Shown here: in pieces, positions 6,810 to 18,280 of the stretch
How positions within the stretch are numbered: the first letter of the stretch is position 1
Layout of the letters: every line of letters begins with the position of its first letter
Source of the DNA: SCQP01 sp050747745
GTDB taxonomy: Bacteria; Acidobacteriota; Terriglobia; Terriglobales; SCQP01
Direction of reading: 5' to 3'
Length of the DNA: 64,000 nt
Assembly: GCA_050747745.1 (NCBI GenBank)
Contig: JBOGKM010000099.1
Span: 1 to 64,000 of the forward strand
Notes under the pieces: generated by a model
Databases searched by the model: none
What the model was told of the DNA's origin: nothing
What the model saw: only the letters and a program-made list of their open reading frames with translations
Made by a program: the position numbers and the translations under genes

Positions 6810-8750
6810 ATGATACGACGCGCTGCGACGCCCCTGCAAATGCCGGACGCCTCCATCACGATTGAATGTATCACGCCATGCGTCGACGCCGGCGCCTTCC
6901 CGGTGAAGCGCACCCTCGGCGACACCGTCGACGTCGCCGCCGATATCTACCACCACGGACACGAGCTCCTTGCCGCCGTGCTGCGCCTGCGCGCCCCCGG
7001 AGATAAGCACTGGCGCGAGCTGCCGCTCCATGCCCCGGATAACGACCGCTGGCGCGGCCAGTTCCTGCTGCACCAGCTCGGTATCTACGAGTTCACCTTC
7101 GCCGCCTGGACTCAACCCTTCCCCAGTTGGCAGCGCGACACCTTGCGCAAGCAGGCTGCCGCTTTCGACCTCGCCGCCGATCTGCTCGTCGGCGCCGCCT
7201 TGGCCCGCGCTGCCGCCGCCCGCGCCGCATCCGTCCAGGATCGCGCCCTCCTGCACGATGCCGCCGCCGCCGGCACCGCCGCCGCCCTGCTGAGCGAGCC
7301 ATTGCTCGCCGCCGCCCTGCGCTGGCCCGACCGCGGCCGCCGGCAACTCGCCCCGCGCACCTGGCAGCTCGTGTGCGAGCGCCCGCGTGCCCGCTTTGGC
7401 TCCTGGTACGAAATGTTTCCCCGCTCCCAGGGCACCGATCCCGCCCGCAGCGCCACCTTCGCCGAATGCGAAGCCCGCCTGCCCGACATCGCCGCCATGG
7501 GCTTTGACATCCTTTATCTGCCCCCCATTCATCCCATCGGCCAATCCCACCGCAAGGGCCGCAACAACGCCTTGCTCGCCTCCCCGGATGATCCCGGCAG
7601 CCCCTACGCCATCGGCAATCTCTCCGGCGGCCACGATGCCGTCGACCCCGCCCTCGGCACCCTCGCCGATTTCGACCACTTCCTCGCCGCCGCCGCCGCG
7701 CTGGACCTCGAAGTCGCCCTCGATTTCGCCCTCAACTGCTCCCCCGACCACCCCTGGGTGCGCGAACATCCGGACTGGTTCTACCACCGCCCCGACGGCT
7801 CCATCCAGTACGCCGAAAATCCCCCCAAGCGCTACCAGGACATCTACCCGCTCAACTTTGACGGCCCCGCCGCTCCCGCCCTCGCCGATGCCCTCCGCGC
7901 TGTGCTCCTCTTCTGGGCCAGCCATGGCGTGCGCATCTTCCGCGTCGACAATCCCCATACCAAGCCCTTTCCCTTCTGGGCCTGGCTGCTCGCCCAGGTC
8001 CGCGCCCGCTTTCCCGATGTCATCTTCCTGGCCGAAGCCTTCACCCGCCCCAAGCCCATGAAGAGGCTCGCCAAACTCGGCTTTTCCCAGTCCTCTACCT
8101 ATTTCACCTGGCGCAACACCAAGCCCGAGCTGACCGAATATTTGACTGAGCTGGCGTTAGGACCATGCCGCGAATATTTACGCCCCAACTTTTTCACCAA
8201 CACCCCCGATATTCTCCCTCCCATCCTCCAGCACGGCGGCCGTCCGGCATTTTTGCAGCGCCTGGTTCTGGCCTCTACCCTCTCGCCCTCCTGGGGCATG
8301 TACAACGGCTTCGAGCTGTGCGAAAACCGCGCCCTGCCCAACTCCGAGGAATACGCTGATTCGGAAAAATATCAGTTCAAGGTCTGGGACTGGGACCGGC
8401 CCGGCAACATCAAGGACTGGATCGCACGCCTCAACCGCATCCGCCGCGAGCATCCCGCCCTGCAGCACCTCCACGGCCTGCGTTTTTTGCCTGCCGACAA
8501 CCCCCACATCCTGCTCTACGCCCGCTTCACTCCCGCTTTCGACGACGTGCTCGTGATCGCCGTCAATCTCGATCCCTTCCACCCTCAGGAGGGCCCCATC
8601 GAAATCCCCGGTCCCGAACTCGGCCTCGGCGATGCCTTCGCCGTAACCGATCTGCTCGCCGCTCCCCGCGGCCTCTGGCGTGGCCGCCATCATTTCCTCC
8701 AGCTCGGCCTCGATCCCCCTGCCGTGATTTTCCACCTCGCCCGCGCCTGA
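6810..8750 (+). CDS. glgE: Maltosyltransferase GlgE (alpha-1,4-glucan:maltose-1-phosphate)
   Basis: GH13_3 enzyme that extends alpha-1,4-glucans with maltose 1-phosphate. It has the GlgE N-terminal beta domain (residues about 15-115), a helical insert, and the catalytic barrel. The nucleophile is D380 in FRVDNPHTKPFPFW and the acid/base E409 in FLAEAFTRP, both in GlgE-specific contexts; LPPIHPIG and ALDFALNCSPDHPW also fit. An internal ATG at 6840 is a reasonable alternative start and would widen the gap to otsA from 11 to 41 bp. In the TreS-Pep2-GlgE route trehalose is turned into glucan. treS lies at 23865-25592; no maltokinase is in the window. Confidence 0.93.
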   Translation: MIRRAATPLQMPDASITIECITPCVDAGAFPVKRTLGDTVDVAADIYHHGHELLAAVLRLRAPGDKHWRELPLHAPDNDRWRGQFLLHQLGIYEFTFAAWTQPFPSWQRDTLRKQAAAFDLAADLLVGAALARAAAARAASVQDRALLHDAAAAGTAAALLSEPLLAAALRWPDRGRRQLAPRTWQLVCERPRARFGSWYEMFPRSQGTDPARSATFAECEARLPDIAAMGFDILYLPPIHPIGQSHRKGRNNALLASPDDPGSPYAIGNLSGGHDAVDPALGTLADFDHFLAAAAALDLEVALDFALNCSPDHPWVREHPDWFYHRPDGSIQYAENPPKRYQDIYPLNFDGPAAPALADALRAVLLFWASHGVRIFRVDNPHTKPFPFWAWLLAQVRARFPDVIFLAEAFTRPKPMKRLAKLGFSQSSTYFTWRNTKPELTEYLTELALGPCREYLRPNFFTNTPDILPPILQHGGRPAFLQRLVLASTLSPSWGMYNGFELCENRALPNSEEYADSEKYQFKVWDWDRPGNIKDWIARLNRIRREHPALQHLHGLRFLPADNPHILLYARFTPAFDDVLVIAVNLDPFHPQEGPIEIPGPELGLGDAFAVTDLLAAPRGLWRGRHHFLQLGLDPPAVIFHLARA

Positions 8751-8823
8751 CCGCCTCGGCCACCGCTGCCCGTACTCCGCCCCGCCACCCGGGAAAGGGT
8801 TGGGCGTCTCCAGGCTGCAACAA

Positions 8824-8847
8824 TTTTGTCGATATCTTGTGACAAAA
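8824..8847. terminator. Inverted repeat between convergent transcripts
   Basis: TTTTGTC (8824-8830) and GACAAAA (8841-8847) form a perfect 7-bp dyad with a 10-nt loop, with A/T runs outside each arm. Lying about 70 bp past glgE and between convergent genes, it could end transcription from either side. The stem is AT-rich and weak, so an operator-like site is an alternative. Confidence 0.3.
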
Positions 8848-9032
8848 AAGTGAGTGCTCTTCCCCCCAACCTTTCGGCCGCTTTTGGCGTCTATATATTG
8901 GAGTGATTAAGAGCGTTCCTGCCGCGCTGCCCGAACCCTCAAACGTATTGCAGATTCTACAAGACTTAAGTTGTACCAAATGTAATTCGCCTATCCCTTC
9001 CGCCTCAGCGCACCGCACCCAGCCAGTGGCAC

Positions 9033-9063
9033 GGGGGGAGGGGGGGAGGGGGGAGGGGGGAGG
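9033..9063 (+). repeat. G-quadruplex-forming G6-7/A tract
   Basis: Four runs of 6, 7, 6 and 6 guanines are separated by single adenines, then GG and further short G runs follow to about 9074. Runs of this length with one-base loops are near-ideal for an intramolecular G-quadruplex on the plus strand. The tract sits about 30 bp past the stop of the minus-strand DUF4340 gene, so its transcript would carry the C-rich complement. Confidence 0.85.
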
Positions 9064-9095
9064 CAGGGAGAGGAGTTGCGACTGGCGCCGGTCTA

Positions 9096-10037
9096 CTAGC
9101 TCTTGACCACCGCCGGCGCCGGCGCGGGCGTGGTGAGCGCAGTGATATCGGAGATGAGGTAGTCGCTCAGCTTGAATATCGCCGGCGTCGAGGAGTTGCG
9201 CGCGAAGTACTCGGCCGCCCCGGTTTTGTTCCCGATGGTGAGCGTGGACGAGCCCCCCAGCCACGCCAGCGTGATGACGTAGCTGGGACGGGTAAGGCCA
9301 TCCGCGGCGGCCTGCGGGGCAGCCGCGGCCGCGGTGGGCGCCACCAGCGCATCCATTTGCGCGTCGCTCAGCGAGCTGATCAGCGAATCGATGTTGCTGG
9401 ATTGCTCCGTGGGCCAGGCGTCTTTGCTTTTGGCGAAGTTGAATGTCTTGCCGTTCTGGACGATGGTCAGCCCCGTAATCTGGCCGGTGGGAAAATGCAG
9501 AACGGTTTTGTCCTGGAGGTCGAAGGCCGGTTTTAACGCGTCGGTTTTGATGTAGTCGGAATCCATCTCGATCGCGCCCGAGCCAACACGGAAATAGGTA
9601 TTGCCGCCGGTGGGAGTGTCGGAGCCAAAAGCGAACATAATGTCTTTGCCATTCGACAGTCCGAAGGTGATGGTGCTGGGCGCGGCGGTTTTGGCGCCTG
9701 GATCCAGGCCAAAGCTGGCGAGCTGGATCGAGGGCGTCACGTCGGCGACCTTGGTCGCGTCGGTGATGTCGCTGAGCGAGTTGATCAGCGTGGCCACGGC
9801 GGTGGGATCGGCGGCGAACGTATAGGGTTGGTCCAGCGTCCAGTTGGCGCCCGATTTGCTGAGCTCAACTTCCGGCTGGCCGGGTTGCTGGATGGCGATG
9901 CGCTGCACCTGAGCGACGGTAAAGGCCACCAGCGGCTTGGCGATTACGGCCGGCTTCGCTTTGTGCGGCCAGTCGAGCACCGCAATGATGATGATCAGCA
10001 CGATGACCGCCGCCAGCAAACGCCACCAGGGTTTCAT
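9096..10037 (-). CDS. DUF4340 domain-containing membrane-anchored protein
   Basis: A 313-residue protein with one N-terminal membrane segment (residues about 5-23, LLAAVIVLIIIIAVLDW) and a large extracytoplasmic part made of two similar beta-rich halves, as in DUF4340 proteins (FTVAQVQRIAIQQPG, then GANWTLDQP). DUF4340 genes commonly follow GldG-like ABC auxiliary genes. Here it is the last gene of that operon, 22 bp after the GldG-like gene. Its tail is rich in Ala and Pro. Exact role is unknown; it probably works with the exporter on the outer face of the inner membrane. Confidence 0.8.
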   Translation of the reverse strand: MKPWWRLLAAVIVLIIIIAVLDWPHKAKPAVIAKPLVAFTVAQVQRIAIQQPGQPEVELSKSGANWTLDQPYTFAADPTAVATLINSLSDITDATKVADVTPSIQLASFGLDPGAKTAAPSTITFGLSNGKDIMFAFGSDTPTGGNTYFRVGSGAIEMDSDYIKTDALKPAFDLQDKTVLHFPTGQITGLTIVQNGKTFNFAKSKDAWPTEQSSNIDSLISSLSDAQMDALVAPTAAAAAPQAAADGLTRPSYVITLAWLGGSSTLTIGNKTGAAEYFARNSSTPAIFKLSDYLISDITALTTPAPAPAVVKS

Positions 10038-10059
10038 GCGCTTTGCCTCCCGCGGCGCG

Positions 10060-11460
10060 TCACAGCGTCCGCCGCTGCATCCAGACCGCCGTGCCGATGA
10101 TGATGATCACGAGCGGCAGGCCTATGAGGAAAATATAGAGCAGACCGCGCATCTGGCCGGCCGTCAGGTTGACCGGCGCGCCCGTCGCCGCCTTCGGCCG
10201 GATGGTGATGAACTGCTTCTGCCCCGCCAGCCAGTCCATGGTGTTCATGAACAAATCGCGGTTGCCCTGGAAATCAATGATCGAGTTGGAGACGATGTCC
10301 GGGCTGCCGTAGACCACGAAGCGCGCCTCGGTGCTGTCGCCCACGTTCTGCAGGCCCGCGCCGCTGGCAATGGTGGGCAGCGTGCCGGCCACGCCCAGCG
10401 TGAGCGGGCCATGGCGGTCGGTGGCCGGATCGACGCGCACCTGGTTGTTGGCGAAACTGGTCGTGGCGAAGCTGTCGGACGTGGTCTCCAGCAGGGGCGT
10501 GATGATGGCGCGCGAGTCGGGCATGGAACCCGCCTCGACCGTGCGCGCGTAGGGGAACAGCGTCGCCACGCCGTCCATGTGGGCGGTGATCGGGAACGGA
10601 TCGTATTGCGCTACCACGGGCATGAGCTCGCTGGCGCCAAACAGGCGGCCGATGCCGCTGGTGTCGACGACGACGTCGGGTGTGAGCTTGACGTCAAGCT
10701 GGGTTTCCACATAGGTAACCAGCGGGCCGCTGGATTCGGGGTTGAACAGGAACAAAACATCGCCGCCGCCGTTGATGTAGTTCTGGATGGCGGTGACTTC
10801 GGGCGGGAGCAGGGGATGCGTCGGCCCGGCGACGATGAGCGTGGCGCAATCGCTCGGTACCGCCGGACTCTGCGCCAGCACCAATTTTTTGACGGTGAAG
10901 TTTTCCGCCTCCAGCGCGCTCTTGAGCGCGCTGTAGCCGCTGCGCCCGTTGTCGTCGGGGTCGCGTTCGCCTTCGCCTTCCTCGAAGTAGACGATCTTTT
11001 TCGCGCCTTTCAGCACGCGCACGATCGCGTTCGTGACGTCCTGCTCGGTCATGTTGGTGACGATCTGCTGACGCCCGCCGCTGGCAACCACGATCGAGCC
11101 GTAGCTTTGGATCTTGTACCTGCGGGCCTCGTCGGGATGGCGGTCGGGGTCGATGTACTGCACCTTCACCAGACGCGAGGTCCGCTGATAACGGTCAAAA
11201 AAGGCCTCTGCCGCCCCGAAATTCGAGCTGCGGTCGAACAGGATCAGATGCAGCGGCTGGTGCAGTTCGGAGATGATTTTGATGGATTCGGCGCTGAGCG
11301 AGTGGCTGTGGTTTTTGGTCCAATCCCAGCTGTGGTCGTGGCGGTCGGCAAGAACGTTGACCACCACCAGCACCGCCAGCACCACGATCAGATACACCAC
11401 CAGCGAGCTGCGCTGCAGCAGGCGGTTGCCGGAGGAGGAAGGGGATTTCGGCTGAGGCAT
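10060..11460 (-). CDS. GldG-like ABC transporter auxiliary protein
   Basis: A 466-residue protein with a membrane segment near residues 20-40, a long extracytoplasmic domain of the ABC-type auxiliary (GldG) family, and a second membrane segment at the C-terminus (LLYIFLIGLPLVIIIIGTAVW). Family features include the NHSHSLSAESIKII start of the soluble domain, a GGDVLFLFNPES segment and a late TMDWLAG motif. In Bacteroidota GldAFG works in gliding and exopolysaccharide-type export; in Acidobacteriota the substrate is unknown. It is preceded 6 bp upstream by the permease gene. Confidence 0.85.
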   Translation of the reverse strand: MPQPKSPSSSGNRLLQRSSLVVYLIVVLAVLVVVNVLADRHDHSWDWTKNHSHSLSAESIKIISELHQPLHLILFDRSSNFGAAEAFFDRYQRTSRLVKVQYIDPDRHPDEARRYKIQSYGSIVVASGGRQQIVTNMTEQDVTNAIVRVLKGAKKIVYFEEGEGERDPDDNGRSGYSALKSALEAENFTVKKLVLAQSPAVPSDCATLIVAGPTHPLLPPEVTAIQNYINGGGDVLFLFNPESSGPLVTYVETQLDVKLTPDVVVDTSGIGRLFGASELMPVVAQYDPFPITAHMDGVATLFPYARTVEAGSMPDSRAIITPLLETTSDSFATTSFANNQVRVDPATDRHGPLTLGVAGTLPTIASGAGLQNVGDSTEARFVVYGSPDIVSNSIIDFQGNRDLFMNTMDWLAGQKQFITIRPKAATGAPVNLTAGQMRGLLYIFLIGLPLVIIIIGTAVWMQRRTL

Positions 11461-11466
11461 CGCGGG

Positions 11467-12222
11467 TTATTCCGCCAGTTCCATGCGCCGCGCGGTCAGG
11501 AACAGGCCGGCGACGATGAGGCTGAGATAGTAAATGACATCCTTGATGTCCACCACCCCCTGGGTGAAGTTTTGCAGGTGCGAGGTGATGGACAAATAGG
11601 CGATGACGTGGGCGATCGCCCCGCTGCCGTAGGCTGTCACCCAATCGGCGACCCACAACAGCAGGAACAGCATGAAGGTGATCGCGCCCGCCACGATCTG
11701 GTTCTTCGTGAAGCTGGAAATCAGCAGCCCGATCGACAGGAACGCGCCGCCCAGCAGCAGCAGCCCCAGGAAGTTCGCCCCCGCGGTGAGCAGGTCCGGC
11801 TTGCCGTAATGCGCCACCGCGCCTACGTAAAAGCCGGCGATGATGAGCAGCAGGATCAGCAGCCCCAGTGCGGCGAAAAACTTGCCCAGGATCACGTCCA
11901 TGCGGCGGATGGGCGCGGTTTTCAGCAGCTCCATCGTCCCGCTGCGCATCTCCTCCGAATAGAGGCGCATCGTGACCATGGGCAGCAGAAACAGCAGCGT
12001 GATGCCGATGTCAAACGTCAGCGGCGACAGCACCTGCACATTGACGTTGGGGCTGGAGGCGCCGAACTGGCCCCCGCCCAGGCTTTGCACCACGAAGACC
12101 GCCAGCATGCTGTAGAAAAAAAACGCGCTGATCAAGGCAAACAACGCCAGCACCACGTAGGCAATGGGCCCGGAAAAGTACGACTTCCATTCCTTGCGCA
12201 TGATGGCCCACAGGGCGCTCAT
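11467..12222 (-). CDS. ABC-2 type permease (GldF-like)
   Basis: A 251-residue polytopic membrane protein with about six hydrophobic segments. The first cytoplasmic loop carries YSEEMRSGTMELLKTAP, typical of ABC-2 permeases of the GldF/NosY group. The ATG at 12222 is chosen because it overlaps the ATPase stop by 4 nt and gives the usual MSALWAIMRKEWKSYF N-terminus; a longer frame upstream reads through the ATPase gene. It forms the channel with the ATPase encoded just upstream. Confidence 0.9.
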   Translation of the reverse strand: MSALWAIMRKEWKSYFSGPIAYVVLALFALISAFFFYSMLAVFVVQSLGGGQFGASSPNVNVQVLSPLTFDIGITLLFLLPMVTMRLYSEEMRSGTMELLKTAPIRRMDVILGKFFAALGLLILLLIIAGFYVGAVAHYGKPDLLTAGANFLGLLLLGGAFLSIGLLISSFTKNQIVAGAITFMLFLLLWVADWVTAYGSGAIAHVIAYLSITSHLQNFTQGVVDIKDVIYYLSLIVAGLFLTARRMELAE

Positions 12223-13232
12223 AATTGCGGTCCTTTCTGCACGGCTTCCGGAGCCGGAGGCAGCGAACGCGGCGCCGTGCCCGCCGCCAGGGCCGCAGGC
12301 TGCGGTTTGCCCGCCGTGAGGGACAGGAAGATTTCCTCCAGGCTCAGCTCGAGCGGCCGCAGCTCCACCAGTCCCCAGCCATTTTCCACCACGCGGCGTG
12401 CAATCGCCTCGCGCACCGGCATGCCGTTGGCCTCCACCTGCCACGTGCCGATCCCGCCGCGCTGCTGCGGCGCGTCCACCTCGAGCACGCCCGGCACCGA
12501 GCGCAGCGCGGCGCTGATGGCATCCGCCGGCCCGCGCACCTGCACGCTCAGCGTGTCCGTGGGCTTGAGCCGCCGGGTGAGATTTTCCGGCGTGTCCTCC
12601 GCCACCAGCTCGCCCTTGTTGATCACCACCACGCGATGGCAGGTTTTGGCCGCCTCCGACAGAATATGGGTACTCAGAATGATGGTGTGCTTGCCGGCCA
12701 GCTCCGCGATGAGCTGGCGCGTTTCCAGAATCTGGCGCGGGTCCAGGCCCGCGGTGGGTTCGTCCAGGATCAGCAAGGGAGGATCATGCAGGATCGCCTG
12801 CGCAATGCCCACCCGCTGGCGGTAGCCTTTCGACAGATGCCCCAGCACCCGCGAGCGCACCTCGCTCAGCGCCGTCTTCTTGCATGCCCGCTCCACCGCG
12901 TCCTTGCGCTGGCTGCTCTTGATGCCGCGCAAACGGCCCACGAATTGCAGGTACTCGTCCACCGTCAGCTCGGGGTAAATGGGCGGCAGCTCCGGCAAAT
13001 ACCCGATGCGCCGCTTCGCCTCCAGCGCCCCCGAGCGCAACTTGATGCCATCCACCGTCACCTCGCCTTCGCTGACCGGCAAATAGCCTGTGATCATGCG
13101 CATGGTGGTGGTTTTGCCGGCGCCGTTGGGACCGAGAAAACCCACCACTTCACCGTCGCTGGCGTTGAAGCTGATGCGCTTGACGGCGTGAAAGTGGCCG
13201 TAGCGTTTGCTGAGATTGCGGACCTCAAGCAC
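12219..13232 (-). CDS. ABC transporter ATP-binding protein (GldA-like)
   Basis: A 337-residue nucleotide-binding subunit. Walker A is GPNGAGKT at 34-41, the signature is LSKGYRQRVGIAQA and Walker B is LLILDEPTAGLDP. After the ATPase core a C-terminal extension of about 110 residues is found, as in GldA/CcmA-type exporters. It is the first gene of the operon (ATPase, permease, GldG-like, DUF4340). It powers export of an unidentified substrate. Confidence 0.92.
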   Translation of the reverse strand: MLEVRNLSKRYGHFHAVKRISFNASDGEVVGFLGPNGAGKTTTMRMITGYLPVSEGEVTVDGIKLRSGALEAKRRIGYLPELPPIYPELTVDEYLQFVGRLRGIKSSQRKDAVERACKKTALSEVRSRVLGHLSKGYRQRVGIAQAILHDPPLLILDEPTAGLDPRQILETRQLIAELAGKHTIILSTHILSEAAKTCHRVVVINKGELVAEDTPENLTRRLKPTDTLSVQVRGPADAISAALRSVPGVLEVDAPQQRGGIGTWQVEANGMPVREAIARRVVENGWGLVELRPLELSLEEIFLSLTAGKPQPAALAAGTAPRSLPPAPEAVQKGPQL

Positions 13233-13340
13233 GGATGCGTCCTCCGGACAACCCAGTATAGACGAACCGCTCCGCCCGCGGGTTACCGAAATTCCACCGT
13301 AGGATCACGCCGGGATGGATGGCCATCGCTATGCCGTGAC

Positions 13341-14288
13341 CTATGGAGAAGTGGCCGCCGCCAGGCGCGCGCGGAAATACGCCACCGTGCGGCGCAGCCC
13401 CTCTTCCAGTCCGATCTGCGGCTGCCAGCCCAGCAACTGCCGCGCGCGGTTGATATCCGGGCAGCGGCGGCGCGGATCGTCCGCCGGCCGCGGCCGAAAC
13501 TCAAGGTTTTCGCCCGTGCCGGTGATCCGCGCTACCGCGCGGGCAAATTCTACAATCGTGGTCTCCTGGGGATTGCCCAGATTCACCGGATACGGATCGG
13601 GGCAGTCGAGCAGGCGCCGCAGGCCTTCGATCTGGTCGTCCACGTAGCAGAAGCTGCGCGTCTGCCTGCCATCCCCAAACACCGTGAGCGCTTCCCCCCG
13701 CAGCGCCTGCGCGATCAGCGCCGGTACCACCCGCCCGTCGTCCAGGCGCATGCGCGGCCCGTAGGTGTTGAAGATCCGGGCGATGCGGGTGCGCATCCCA
13801 TGGGTGCGATGAAACCCCATGGTGAGGGCTTCGGCAAAGCGCTTGCTTTCGTCGTAGCAGGAGCGCGCTCCCACCGGATTGACATTGCCCCAGTAGTCCT
13901 CCCTTTGCGGATGCACCAGCGGATCGCCATACGCTTCCGACGTGCAGGTGATCAGAAATCCAGCTTGGTGCGTGCGCGCCAGCTCCAGGCAGTTCCAGGT
14001 CCCCAGGCTGCCTGCGCGCAGGATCTCCAGCCGCAGCCGGTCGAAATCCACGGGGCTCGCCGGCGAGGCGAAGTTCGCCACCATGTCCACCCGCTGCCGG
14101 CTCGAAAACGGCTCGCAAACGTCGTGTACTTCAAACTGAAAGCGGGGATGATGCCGCAGCGCTTCCAGATTGGCTTCGCTGCCGGTGACCAGGTTGTCGA
14201 GGCAGATGACGGCGTGGCCCTCCTCGATCAGCCGGTCGCAAAAATGCGATCCCAAAAACCCTGCACCCCCCGCCACCACAACCCGCAT
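13341..14288 (-). CDS. NAD-dependent sugar epimerase/UDP-xylose synthase-like SDR
   Basis: Extended short-chain dehydrogenase of 315 residues with the Rossmann motif GGAGFLGSH at 7-15, TSEAYGDP, and the catalytic Y-x3-K in GARSCYDESKRFAE. That last stretch and the HPQREDYWGNVNP segment are close to UDP-glucuronate decarboxylases (UDP-xylose synthase), which make UDP-xylose from UDP-glucuronate. A dehydratase or epimerase acting on another nucleotide sugar remains possible. It is divergent from uvrA with about 70 bp between them. Confidence 0.85.
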   Translation of the reverse strand: MRVVVAGGAGFLGSHFCDRLIEEGHAVICLDNLVTGSEANLEALRHHPRFQFEVHDVCEPFSSRQRVDMVANFASPASPVDFDRLRLEILRAGSLGTWNCLELARTHQAGFLITCTSEAYGDPLVHPQREDYWGNVNPVGARSCYDESKRFAEALTMGFHRTHGMRTRIARIFNTYGPRMRLDDGRVVPALIAQALRGEALTVFGDGRQTRSFCYVDDQIEGLRRLLDCPDPYPVNLGNPQETTIVEFARAVARITGTGENLEFRPRPADDPRRRCPDINRARQLLGWQPQIGLEEGLRRTVAYFRARLAAATSP

Positions 14289-14358
14289 GAAGCCAGCCTA
14301 GCATGCCGCCCCCGCTCGACCCGCGACGGCTGGCCGCCGGTTAAACTGGATCTTCCCC

Positions 14359-17201
<2,843 letters not shown>

Positions 17202-17205
<4 letters not shown>

Positions 17206-18251
17206 AAGCTGCGCTCGTTACCGGCTCGGGTGGCCTCATCGGCTCCGCCTGCGTTCAGCTTCTCTGCGCCCAAGGCTGGGCCGTCACCGGCGTGGACAAT
17301 GATTTGCGCGCTTGGTTCTTCGGCCCCGCCGCATCCACTGCCGCGCGCGTGCGCGAACTGGCGCAAACCTGGCCGCGCTATACCCATAGCCATCTCGATT
17401 TGCGCGATCGGGAGAGCGTGCGCTGCCTGGTCGCCGAGCTGCGGCCTTCCTTCATCATTCACACCGCCGCGCAGCCTTCTCATGACCGCGCTGCCGCCAT
17501 TCCGGCCGAAGATTTTGATGTCAACGCCGGCGGCACCCTCAATCTGCTGCTGGCGGCGCGCGCGGCGGCGCCGGAAGCACCGTTCTGCTTTACCAGCACC
17601 AACAAGGTTTATGGCGACCGCCCCAACCAGTTGCTGCTGCGCCAGTTGCCCACGCGCTTTGATTACGCCGACGGGCGCGACGGCATTGATGAGCAGATGC
17701 CCGTGGACCAGTGCCTGCACTCCCTGTTCGGCGCCTCCAAGCTGGCCGCCGACCTGCTCTGCCAGGAGTACGGACGCTACTTTGGCATGCCCATCGGCAT
17801 CTTCCGCGGTGGCTGCCTCACTGGACCCGATCATGCCGCCGTCGAGCTGCACGGATTTTTGAATTACATGGTCCGCTGCGCCGTGCAGGGCAGACCCTAC
17901 ACCATCTATGGTTACCAGGGCAAACAAGTGCGCGACCAGATTCATGCCGCCGACGTGGCGCAGTTGTTTTTGCACTTCTATGCCGCCCCCCGCGCTGGGG
18001 ATGTCTACAACCTGGGCGGCGGGCGCGAAAATAGCCTCTCGCTGCTGGAAGCCCTGGCGGCGCTGCGCGATCGCGGCTTCGGGCTGCAAACCCACTACCT
18101 CGATCAGCCGCGCGCCGGCGATCATATCTGCTATATCTCCGATCTTTCCAAGCTGCGCCGGCATTTCCCCGCTTGGAGCATTCAGCACCCGCTCAGCCGC
18201 ATCCTGGACGAAATCGTCCAGGCACTGGCGCCGGCCCGCCAGGCGGCCTAG
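17202..18251 (+). CDS. NAD-dependent epimerase (CDP-paratose 2-epimerase-like)
   Basis: Extended SDR protein of 349 residues starting at a GTG that overlaps the uvrA stop. The Rossmann motif is GSGGLIGSA at 8-16. The segment DNDLRAWFFG and HTAAQPSHD resemble CDP-paratose 2-epimerases (tyvelose synthesis) and similar NDP-sugar epimerases. The catalytic Y-x3-K is not obvious at the expected place: after FTSTNKVYGD the usual Tyr is replaced by LFGASKLAADL, where Phe-Gly-Ala-Ser-Lys is seen. The lysine is kept, so binding is likely but catalysis may differ. The gene probably belongs to cell-surface sugar synthesis together with the divergent SDR gene at 13341. Confidence 0.8.
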
Positions 18252-18280
18252 CCGCCACGGGCATCGGGTAAACTTATCGC

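Larger units (their letters stand above)
8751..9095. other. Intergenic region between convergent glgE and the ABC operon
   Basis: No gene is supported in these 345 bp. They contain a dyad (8824-8847) and a remarkable G-run tract (9033-9063). The middle portion is relatively AT-rich. Open frames through the G tract are artefacts of the repeat. Confidence 0.5.

Noticed and set aside
9033..9074. Possible CRISPR or coding repeat in the G tract
   Set aside because: There are no spacers and no conserved repeat length; it is a simple guanine-run repeat.
9937..12825. Long plus-strand open frame of 962 codons
   Set aside because: It is the antisense shadow of the ABC operon. The product is rich in Arg, His and Gln with no domain, while the minus strand encodes recognised proteins throughout.
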